A DNA stretch of 64,000 nucleotides from Syntrophaceae bacterium UBA6078 (GTDB lineage Bacteria > Desulfobacterota > Syntrophia > Syntrophales > UBA2210): positions 62,001-126,000 of the forward strand of contig DIXO01000028.1 in NCBI GenBank assembly GCA_002428735.1. The letters run 5' to 3'. The notes beneath the pieces were generated by a model. The model was not told the DNA's origin, did not search any database, and worked only from the letters and a program-made list of their open reading frames with translations. A program made the translations under genes and the position numbers. Numbering within the stretch: position 1 is the first letter of the stretch; each line of letters begins with the position of its first letter. Below are positions 36,446 through 42,891 of this stretch, one piece after another.

Positions 36446-37210
36446 ATGAAGATCACTTTCCGACATTCAGGAGCCGTAGTGGAGTCCATGAAAGCAATGG
36501 TCGCGAAGTACCCATGTGACGAATTCGAATCGCCCAAACGATCAACGGTCGCCAGCCTGTCGTTTTGGATGGACGCAGAAAGCCGTGTGGTGGAGCTGTG
36601 TTCCACGCTCGGTTTGGCAGTTCCAGCAGAGTGCACATTGGAGTTCGAGTACAAAGTCAGCCCCCCTGCCGGAAGAGGAAAGGAATCTCATACCGATCTC
36701 ATGCTGTGGTGGGGAACGACGTGTGTCGGCGTCGAGGCCAAATACACAGAATCGCCATATCAGATTGTATCCGACTGGCTGAAGGAAGGCTCAAACCTGG
36801 AAAACCGCCAGAAAGTTCTTGGCGGCTGGTGCGACCTCATCGCGACGGTGACGGGAAGTAAGTACGCTCCTGAATTACTTGCTGCGGAGAGGTACCAGAT
36901 GATCCACAGAATCGCGTCTGTTTGCTCGCGGCCGGAAAAGCATCGGCACGTGGTTTATCAGGTTTTCGATCCACAGCCTGAGAAGATCGGGTATTACCGT
37001 CAGGACCTGGCGAGATTGAAGAAACTATTCGCAACCGGTTCTGCAATCGGCCTTCATATCTGCAAGGTTGAAGTCCGTTCTTTCGACGTTCACTCGGCAC
37101 TGGTTAAAGAATGGAACAGAGATAAAACACGATGCAGCGCCGCCGTAATTGCTGGTCTGATGACGGGAACCTTAATGTCCTGCGGGAAGATATCGATTGA
37201 GACCATTTGA
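36446..37210 (+). CDS. Putative PD-(D/E)XK-type nuclease (cassette 2)
   Basis: A 254-residue protein whose centre reads SHTDLMLWWGTTCVGVEAKYTE (about residues 90-111). An Asp about ten residues before a strand ending in E-A-K fits the PD-(D/E)XK nuclease core, with an upstream Glu in ECTLEFEYK as possible third ligand. Restriction-type and repair nucleases share this core, so the role could be defence. No methyltransferase is adjacent. The start was chosen because CAGGAGACAAAG precedes it and the cassette boundary lies 17 bases upstream. The family call rests on motif reading only. Confidence 0.6.
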   Translation: MKITFRHSGAVVESMKAMVAKYPCDEFESPKRSTVASLSFWMDAESRVVELCSTLGLAVPAECTLEFEYKVSPPAGRGKESHTDLMLWWGTTCVGVEAKYTESPYQIVSDWLKEGSNLENRQKVLGGWCDLIATVTGSKYAPELLAAERYQMIHRIASVCSRPEKHRHVVYQVFDPQPEKIGYYRQDLARLKKLFATGSAIGLHICKVEVRSFDVHSALVKEWNRDKTRCSAAVIAGLMTGTLMSCGKISIETI

Positions 37211-37214
37211 GGTA

Positions 37215-37285
37215 GGCGAACATGGCGCTCCACCTGACGTGGATTCCGCTGCGCTCCATCCACGCAAGTGAGCTTTTCGTTAGCT
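37215..37285 (+). other. attC site 2 (end of cassette 2)
   Basis: 71 bases. R'' GGCGAAC (37215-37221) exactly complements the GTTCGCC that opens cassette 2. R' GTTAGCT is at 37279-37285. Inner CACCT/AAGTG and CGTGG/CCACG arms pair. The tail AAGTGAGCTTTTCGTTAG resembles common environmental attC sites. Confidence 0.88.
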
Positions 37286-37297
37286 TTAGGAGATGTT

Positions 37298-38095
37298 GTG
37301 AGCAAGATCGAAATTGATGGCTTTCTTTCAGAAGAATCAGAAAACGGAAGGAATAATTATCACAATAATTATAAAGATATTTTTGATCTTACAAAAGAGA
37401 TTAATAGGTTTAGTATGGCTTTTTTGCAAAAGCTAAAGATTGATTGGGAAAACAATCAAAAACTTATTATTCATACTCTTTGTCTACGTATAATAGAGCA
37501 TTTTCAAGGTACCGTGCTGATGCTTGAGCGTGGAATGATGTCTCAAGCAAAAGTTCTGACAAGAGCAATGCTTGAAACAGTTTTTATCTTGGTTGCCTTA
37601 CAAAGAAAGCCAGATTTACTTCAATGCTACTTTGACCAGCACGAGGACGGTAGAAAAAAAGCATTAAAAGCTGCTTTGCAATTTAAAAACAAGAATTTGC
37701 TGGCCAGCACAAAAAAACACAATTTGGAAAAACATTATGTCGAGCATATGAATTCTCTTAAGGGAAAGGAATTAAACCCATTGGCACCAAAACAATGGGC
37801 GATAGAAGCCGATCTCGAAGATTTTTACAATTTATATTACGTATTATACAGCAACTCAACACATTCTAATCTTTCAGCTCTTGACGACCACGTTGACGAA
37901 TCAAAAGATGAAATAAATTTGGCTTTTGGTCCATCAGATAATTCTTTTTACGAAGTATTTCAATGCTGTGTTTACATTCTTGTTAATGCCATTAATAGTA
38001 CAGCCATATCGTACGATCAGGATATTTCAACACAGCTTGATTATTACGTTGGCAAAATTAAGGAATTGGATGAAAAGTACTTTATTGAAAGCTAA
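37298..38095 (+). CDS. DUF5677-like protein (cassette 3)
   Basis: A 265-residue, mostly helical protein from the GTG at 37298, which has AGGAG six bases upstream. An earlier in-frame GTG lies inside the attC core and is rejected. The segment FQGTVLMLERGMMSQAKVLTRAMLETVFILVAL and the later NLYYVLYSNSTHSNLSALDDHV (each seen only in part here) resemble the DUF5677 family of unknown function, often found in accessory islands. Its stop codon TAA is part of the R'' box of attC 3, so cassette and gene end together. Low GC sets it apart from the chromosome. Confidence 0.72.
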   Translation: MSKIEIDGFLSEESENGRNNYHNNYKDIFDLTKEINRFSMAFLQKLKIDWENNQKLIIHTLCLRIIEHFQGTVLMLERGMMSQAKVLTRAMLETVFILVALQRKPDLLQCYFDQHEDGRKKALKAALQFKNKNLLASTKKHNLEKHYVEHMNSLKGKELNPLAPKQWAIEADLEDFYNLYYVLYSNSTHSNLSALDDHVDESKDEINLAFGPSDNSFYEVFQCCVYILVNAINSTAISYDQDISTQLDYYVGKIKELDEKYFIES

Positions 38096-38154
38096 CCCGT
38101 CGCTCCACCGGATCGCGCGCCCGTGGCGCGCTCCCGGTGAGCTTTTCGTTACGC
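38090..38154 (+). other. attC site 3 (end of cassette 3)
   Basis: 65 bases. R'' AGCTAAC (38090-38096) exactly complements GTTAGCT of cassette 3. R' GTTACGC is at 38148-38154. Strong arms: GCTCCACCGG with CCGGTGAGC, and CGCGCGCC with GGCGCGC around a CGT loop. Confidence 0.92.
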
Positions 38155-38219
38155 CTGAAATGAATCGGTTACTTCTTGCATGGTATGATATAATGGAATA
38201 CCTTTAACGGAGGTGGAGC

Positions 38220-38462
38220 ATGGGGAAAGCAAAAATAGCGATTACATTAGACGCCGAATATATTGGCGAATTGGATAGACTGGTAGAGGAAAATTATTTT
38301 CAAAATCGTAGCCAGGCCATCCGTGACGCTGTGCGCGAAAAACTTGCTCGAATGAAACGCAGTCGCCTATCTATGGAATGCGCCAAACTCGATCCGAAAT
38401 TTGAAAAAGCTATGGCGGAAGAAGGTTTGGCTGAGGATGTGAGCCAATGGCCAGAATATTAA
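38220..38462 (+). CDS. Ribbon-helix-helix antitoxin (cassette 4)
   Basis: An 80-residue DNA-binding antitoxin. The N-terminal RHH pattern is AKIAITLDAEYIGELDRLVEENYFQNRSQAIRDAVREKL-like; only its strand and helices are noted here. The C-terminal tail (about 50-80) is acidic and would wrap the toxin. GGAGGTGGAGC precedes the ATG. It overlaps the toxin gene by 16 bases, implying coupled translation. RHH antitoxins normally repress their own promoter; the upstream AT-rich segment TGGTATGATATAATGG (38180-38195) contains a TATAAT-like -10. Confidence 0.88.
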   Translation: MGKAKIAITLDAEYIGELDRLVEENYFQNRSQAIRDAVREKLARMKRSRLSMECAKLDPKFEKAMAEEGLAEDVSQWPEY

Positions 38463-38782
38463 GAGGTGAGATTCGTTGGGCGGATTTGAATCCTGTGCGT
38501 GGGCATGAACAGGCAGGCATGCGCCCAGTACTCATTTTAAGCCACGACATTTTTAATGAACACTCAGGCACGGTCATAGCGGTGGCCATTACAAGCCAGC
38601 CGCAAAAGGCCGGCTTTCCATTAACTCTTGAATTGAAGTCTCCAAATTTACCTAAAAAATCATGGCTTAAAATCAGTCAAATCAGAACGTTGTCTGTAGA
38701 GAGAATCGGTAAAGTTATTGCTAAAGCATCTCGGGAAGAGTTGAATCAGGTCATAGAAGGGTTCAATGAAATAATCGCGTAA
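38447..38782 (+). CDS. PemK/MazF-family mRNA endoribonuclease toxin (cassette 4)
   Basis: A 111-residue toxin. The MazF fold markers are RGEIRWADLNPVRGHEQAGMRPVLILS-like in the first 32 residues, with the catalytic Arg in GMRPVLILS, a central TSQPQKAGFPLTL, and KISQIRTLSVERIG near the conserved Gln/Arg pair. Family toxins cut single-stranded mRNA at short motifs and are neutralised by the upstream antitoxin. In cassette arrays such modules are thought to stabilise the array. The stop TAA lies inside the R'' box of attC 4. Confidence 0.9.
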   Translation: MARILRGEIRWADLNPVRGHEQAGMRPVLILSHDIFNEHSGTVIAVAITSQPQKAGFPLTLELKSPNLPKKSWLKISQIRTLSVERIGKVIAKASREELNQVIEGFNEIIA

Positions 38783-38841
38783 CCAGCCGTTGCACCTGAT
38801 CGCAGCCCGCTGGGCTGCTTCGGGTGGGCTTTTCATTCGAT
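38777..38841 (+). other. attC site 4 (end of cassette 4, imperfect right box)
   Basis: 65 bases. R'' GCGTAAC (38777-38783) exactly complements GTTACGC of cassette 4. The arms CGCAGCCC/GGGCTGC and GCACC/GGGTGGGC pair. The R' box reads ATTCGAT (38835-38841), with the conserved G changed to A, so this end is probably decayed or not cleavable. Confidence 0.8.
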
Positions 38842-39400
38842 GTACTTCCAACGGCAATCCACAGTATTCCGCTTTGATCGAAATCATTTCTTTGTAGGTT
38901 AAGTCAACACATCAAGACATTGTTTATTCAGTTTATTTTCGACAAGAGAGGGCCGCTGCGCCGCCGGAATAATGACGATTTCGTGTCAGAACGGTGTGTT
39001 GTGAAAAACTTCTTGACATCCTTGCCGATTTGATATAAAAACCCTACCCAATACAAATTTCGCGCTAAACCTTCCTTTCTAAAGTAATTCAGGAGACCGT
39101 ATTAGCTACCGAGAAGAAAAGATCCTTGCACAGTAAAACCTGTTCTGAGGGGCCGTTGCGGGCCCTGATGCGTTGCGAACTCAATAATCCGTATGTCTGT
39201 ATAATCAACCAGGCCTTCCGTGATTGTGATGGAACGGGGCCGGTGACACAACTGGTTGGTCTCCAAGGCATGTTTTTTGCTTTCCACAATCCTCAGAGTA
39301 TCACATCGCCCATCCGCTGAAGCTGAAGGAGAATCATCCGCGCGCGCCGCGTAACAATACTACTGTAAGAATCGAACAACTCCCAACAAAGGAAACGTGC
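38842..39400 (+). other. Long non-coding gap and rho leader
   Basis: There is no convincing gene in 559 bases. A perfect GTTRRRY match, GTTAAGT (38898-38904), could be a relic core box. A promoter candidate sits at 39013-39041. Downstream, a leader of about 350 bases precedes rho and includes an AGGGGCC/GGCCCT stem near 39149-39168. Open frames of about 60 codons on both strands lack ribosome sites and family resemblance. Confidence 0.5.
39013..39041 (+). promoter_or_regulatory. Putative rho promoter
   Basis: Consensus TTGACA (39013-39018) followed by TATAAA at a 15-base spacing or TAAAAA at 17 bases. It lies 360 bases before the rho ATG, leaving a long leader as known for autoregulated rho genes. 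Confidence 0.5.
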
Positions 39401-40648
39401 ATGAATATTTCAGAGATCAAAAACAAGTCGATTGGTGACCTGAACGAACTGGCGAAAAAGCTGAAAATCCCCGATACCAGCGGCATGAAGCGGCAGGATC
39501 TGATTTTCGCGATTCTCCAGTACCAGACGGAAAAGAACGGCGTCATCACGGGCGAAGGCGTTCTGGAGACGCTGCCGGACGGATTCGGGTTCCTGAGATC
39601 GGTGGGATACAACTATTTCCCCGGACCGGATGATATCTATGTGTCGCCCTCCCAGATCAGGCGGTTCGGGCTCAGAACCGGGGACACCGTATCAGGCGAG
39701 GTGCGGCCCCCGAAAGAGGGGGAAAAATATTTCGCCCTCCTGAAGGTGGATTCCATCAACTACGAATCCCCGGAAGCCGCGAGAGGCAAAATCCTCTTTG
39801 ACAACCTCACCCCTCTCTACCCCGAAGAAAAATGGATGCTGGAAGCCGACCCCGAGAATTACTCGACGCGGGTCATGGATATGTTCACCCCGATCGGCAA
39901 GGGACAGCGGGGCCTGATCGTGTCGCCCCCCAGGACAGGGAAGACGGTCCTTCTGAAAGATATCGCCCACAGTATCGCCAAGAATCACCCGGAGGCGGTT
40001 CTCATGGTCCTGCTCATCGATGAACGCCCCGAAGAGGTGACGGACATGGAACGAAGCGTCACCGGCGAGGTCATCTCGTCGACCTTCGACGAAACCGCCT
40101 CCCGGCATGTCCAGATCGCGGAGATGGTTCTCGAAAAAGCCAAGCGCCTGGTTGAGCACAACCGCGACGTCATCATCCTGCTCGACAGCATTACGCGGCT
40201 CGCCCGCGCTTATAATTCGGTTGTCCCTCCCAGCGGCAAGGTGCTCTCGGGAGGTGTCGATTCCAACGCCCTGCACAAACCGAAACGGTTCTTCGGCGCC
40301 GCCCGGAACATCGAAGGGGGCGGCAGTCTCACCATCATCGCCACGGCCCTGATCGATACGGGGAGCCGGATGGACGAGGTCATCTTCGAAGAATTCAAGG
40401 GAACGGGCAACATGGAACTGCACCTCGACAGGAGGATTTCCGACCGGAGGATATTCCCCGCCTTCGATCTGGTTCGTTCCGGAACGCGCAAGGAAGAGAT
40501 GCTGGTCTCGGAGGATGACATGCGGCGTATCTGGATTCTGCGGAGGCTTCTGCAGGAGATGAGCCCCATCGATGCCATGGAATTCATCATCGACAAGGTC
40601 CGGAAGACCGAAACCAACAGGGAATTTTTCGAATCCATGCAGCAATAA
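39401..40648 (+). CDS. rho: Transcription termination factor Rho
   Basis: Hexameric RNA helicase that ends transcription. At 415 residues it is close to the E. coli length, with no large insertion. The N-terminal helix bundle (NISEIKNKSIGDLNELAKKL) leads to the RNA-binding OSB domain (GFGFLRS...DIYVSPSQIRRFGLRTGD). The ATPase follows, with Walker A PPRTGKT and Walker B VILLDSITRLARAYN, the Q-loop and the R-loop region. AAAGGAAACGTGC precedes the ATG. Confidence 0.98.
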   Translation: MNISEIKNKSIGDLNELAKKLKIPDTSGMKRQDLIFAILQYQTEKNGVITGEGVLETLPDGFGFLRSVGYNYFPGPDDIYVSPSQIRRFGLRTGDTVSGEVRPPKEGEKYFALLKVDSINYESPEAARGKILFDNLTPLYPEEKWMLEADPENYSTRVMDMFTPIGKGQRGLIVSPPRTGKTVLLKDIAHSIAKNHPEAVLMVLLIDERPEEVTDMERSVTGEVISSTFDETASRHVQIAEMVLEKAKRLVEHNRDVIILLDSITRLARAYNSVVPPSGKVLSGGVDSNALHKPKRFFGAARNIEGGGSLTIIATALIDTGSRMDEVIFEEFKGTGNMELHLDRRISDRRIFPAFDLVRSGTRKEEMLVSEDDMRRIWILRRLLQEMSPIDAMEFIIDKVRKTETNREFFESMQQ

Positions 40649-40670
40649 CACCCCCCTTGTCTTTATTTAC

Positions 40671-40698
40671 TTGAAATTCATTTCCATATGGATATAAT
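40671..40698 (+). promoter_or_regulatory. Putative rpmE promoter
   Basis: TTGAAA (40671-40676), 16 bases, consensus TATAAT (40693-40698), 38 bases before the rpmE ATG. Confidence 0.62.
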
Positions 40699-40736
40699 GA
40701 CCCCCTTTCAATCCCGGAGGAGGATAGGAGTACATC

Positions 40737-40943
40737 ATGAAAAGCGACATTCACCCTGAATACAAGAAATCCACGGTCACATGCGTGTGTGGAAATACCT
40801 TCGAAACCAGATCCACCAGAGGCGATATCAAGGTGGAAATCTGCTCGAAATGTCACCCGTTTTTTACCGGAAAGCAGAAGATCATGGATACTGCCGGACG
40901 GATAGAGAAGTTCAACCGCAAATACGCAGACCGCGAAAAATAA
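40737..40943 (+). CDS. rpmE: 50S ribosomal protein L31 (zinc-binding type)
   Basis: A 68-residue ribosomal protein of the central protuberance. It retains the zinc-binding cysteines (TCVCGN and EICSKCHPFFTGKQK), so it is the C+ form and not the YtiA-type zinc-free paralogue. GGAGGAGGATAGGAGTACATC precedes the ATG. Position between rho and prfA is a common bacterial order. Confidence 0.97.
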   Translation: MKSDIHPEYKKSTVTCVCGNTFETRSTRGDIKVEICSKCHPFFTGKQKIMDTAGRIEKFNRKYADREK

Positions 40944-41135
40944 CTCCGGCCATTCATAGCCGGACGGGCAGGCTTGCCGTCTCTTCGGGTGATCATCCCG
41001 CGGGAGACGGCGCCCCATGCGTCGCCGTGAATCTGAGCGGGTGCGCACGGAATAGCGCTCTTCCGAAGGGCCGCCCGTCGAATCCCCTTTCTCCCCCCTC
41101 AGCGAATCACGACCATCACCCCGGATAAGAACCCT

Positions 41136-42206
41136 ATGCTGACAAAGCTCCGAGAAATAGAAAAACGATATGAAGAACTGGAAGATATGCTGAGCGATCC
41201 CGCGATTCTCGCCAACTACAGCGTCTACCAGAAGCATGCCCGGGAACATGCGGGCATCGCCGACATCGTTCAGGCCTATCGGGAATACCGGCGTATCGAA
41301 TCGCAGATCGAGGACAACAAGGGGCTCCTCCGCGACGGAGACGAAGAACTGCGGGAACTGGCGAAAGAGGAAATCCCCCATCTGCGGGAAAAGCTTGAGG
41401 AACTGGAAGAACGATTGAAACGCCTGCTGCTTCCGGAAGACCCCAACGACGAGAGAAATGTGTTTCTGGAAATCCGCGCCGGCACCGGCGGCGATGAGGC
41501 GGGGCTCTTCGCGGAGGATCTGTTCCGGATGTACACCCGCTACGCGGAGCGTTCCGGCTGGAAGGTGGACATGATCAGTTCCAGCCTCTCCGGGGGGATC
41601 GGGGGGTTCAAGGAGGTCATACTCCTGATCGAAGGACAGGGCGCATACAGCAGACTGAAGTACGAGAGCGGCGTTCACCGGGTGCAGCGGGTCCCCGTGA
41701 CTGAGGCCCAGGGGAGGATCCATACCTCCGCCGTGACCGTGGCGGTCCTGCCTGAGGCGGACGAGGTGGAGGTGAATATCGATCCCAACGAACTCCGCAT
41801 AGACGTCTATCGCTCCACGGGGCACGGGGGCCAGAGCGTCAACACCACCGACTCCGCCGTGCGGATCACCCATCTGCCCACCGGACTGGTGGTAACCTGC
41901 CAGGACGAGAAATCGCAGCATAAGAACAAGGCGAAGGCGCTCAAGGTGCTGCGGGCCCGGCTGTTCGAACAGGCCCAGGAAGAGCATGACGCCGCCATCT
42001 CCGAAACGAGAAAACAGCAGGTGGGAACGGGGGACCGGAGCCAGCGGATCAGAACCTACAATTTCCCCCAGGGACGGATGACCGATCACCGGATCGGCCT
42101 CACTCTGTACAATCTGGAGCATATCCTGGACGGAGAGATCGATCCCATTATCGATGCCCTCAGTACCCATTTCCAGGCCGAGGCGCTCCAATCCTCCGCC
42201 CACTAA
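41136..42206 (+). CDS. prfA: Peptide chain release factor 1
   Basis: Releases peptides at UAA and UAG codons. The 356-residue protein shows the peptidyl-hydrolysing GGQ in STGHGGQSVNTTDSAVR and the class-specific anticodon tripeptide region upstream (QRVPVTEAQGRIHTSAVTVAV). There is no frameshift site, unlike RF2. It follows rpmE by 192 bases. No prmC methyltransferase gene follows, although it often does in other genomes. Confidence 0.98.
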   Translation: MLTKLREIEKRYEELEDMLSDPAILANYSVYQKHAREHAGIADIVQAYREYRRIESQIEDNKGLLRDGDEELRELAKEEIPHLREKLEELEERLKRLLLPEDPNDERNVFLEIRAGTGGDEAGLFAEDLFRMYTRYAERSGWKVDMISSSLSGGIGGFKEVILLIEGQGAYSRLKYESGVHRVQRVPVTEAQGRIHTSAVTVAVLPEADEVEVNIDPNELRIDVYRSTGHGGQSVNTTDSAVRITHLPTGLVVTCQDEKSQHKNKAKALKVLRARLFEQAQEEHDAAISETRKQQVGTGDRSQRIRTYNFPQGRMTDHRIGLTLYNLEHILDGEIDPIIDALSTHFQAEALQSSAH

Positions 42207-42330
42207 GAAAAGCCCACTCTCCCGGCGCGACATGGGGAAACAAGTTCATGGCTGTGTGGTATCCCGCGGCCTTCTCCGGCGTGCTTTTTTACAGGGAACC
42301 ATACAAACGACTATCACAAGGAGCGAATCT

Positions 42331-42816
42331 ATGAAATCACGGAAATGGAACAGCCCGCCGCCGATGGGGATCGACCCGGAAGCAGCCTGCCGGGTGCTCA
42401 TGAAGACTGGCCGGGGGGATATCGAACTGGAACTCTATCCCCGGCACGCCCCCCAAACGGTCAACAACTTTGTCTTTCTCATTCAGGAAGGATTTTATGA
42501 CGGTGTGACCTTTCACCGGGTGATCAGCGATTTCATGATCCAGGGGGGCGATCCCACGGGGACCGGCGCCGGCGGCCCCGGATACCAGTTCCGGGACGAG
42601 ATCAAGGGGAATCCCTTGCGGCATGAGACCGGGGTCATCTCCATGGCGAACGCGGGACCGAATACGAACGGAAGCCAGTTTTTCATCACCCATTCCCCCC
42701 AGCCGCACCTGGACGGCCATCACACCGTGTTCGGTAAGGTGACAGCGGGGCAGGACGTAGTGGACGCGATCCGTCAGGGAGACCGCATCGTGAGCGTGGA
42801 GGTCATGACGGAATAA
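42331..42816 (+). CDS. Cyclophilin-type peptidyl-prolyl cis-trans isomerase
   Basis: A 161-residue cytoplasmic cyclophilin with no signal peptide. The active-site features FHRVISDFMIQGGDPTGTG (catalytic Arg, Phe and Gln), NGSQFFIT and HTVFGKV are present. The ATG at 42331 has AAGGAGCGAATCT in front; an earlier in-frame start reaches back into prfA and is rejected. Confidence 0.95.
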   Translation: MKSRKWNSPPPMGIDPEAACRVLMKTGRGDIELELYPRHAPQTVNNFVFLIQEGFYDGVTFHRVISDFMIQGGDPTGTGAGGPGYQFRDEIKGNPLRHETGVISMANAGPNTNGSQFFITHSPQPHLDGHHTVFGKVTAGQDVVDAIRQGDRIVSVEVMTE

Positions 42817-42891
42817 ACCGGTGTCATGCCGGATCAGCTGCACATCCTCCGCAGCGCCCGCCGGCAACCGACCGTTCCCATCCGAACAGAT

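Larger units (their letters stand above)
35401..38841 (+). mobile_element. Integron gene-cassette array without integrase (CALIN)
   Basis: Five attC-like sites separate four cassettes. In integrons a cassette starts with the TTRRRY half of its own core box, and the R'' box of its attC is the reverse complement. Here the pairs are GTTATAT/ATATAAC (cassette 1), GTTCGCC/GGCGAAC (cassette 2), GTTAGCT/AGCTAAC (cassette 3) and GTTACGC/GCGTAAC (cassette 4): four exact 7-base matches separated by 687-984 bases. Inner arms of the sites form imperfect hairpins with unpaired bases. All genes point the same way, start 17-72 bases after the cassette boundary and end next to or inside the attC. No tyrosine recombinase is present in this window. 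Confidence 0.88.

Noticed and set aside
37268..37297. GTG at 37268 as start of the DUF5677-like gene
   Set aside because: It lies inside the attC hairpin arm before the core box, so it would belong to the previous cassette. The GTG at 37298 has AGGAG correctly spaced.
35401..38841. CRISPR array
   Set aside because: The palindromic sites are 690-980 bases apart, differ in sequence and length, and flank genes. There are no regular short direct repeats here or elsewhere in the window.
39089..39320. Small frames on both strands upstream of rho as a leader peptide or toxin
   Set aside because: They are about 60 codons long, without ribosome sites, with overlapping antisense partners and no recognised similarity.
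35154..39400. Integron integrase gene
   Set aside because: No tyrosine-recombinase frame with the expected R-H-R-Y pattern exists on either strand in this region, so the element is called integrase-less.
40587..42233. 548-codon minus-strand frame across rpmE and prfA
   Set aside because: It covers two essential genes in antisense and has no start signal or motif.
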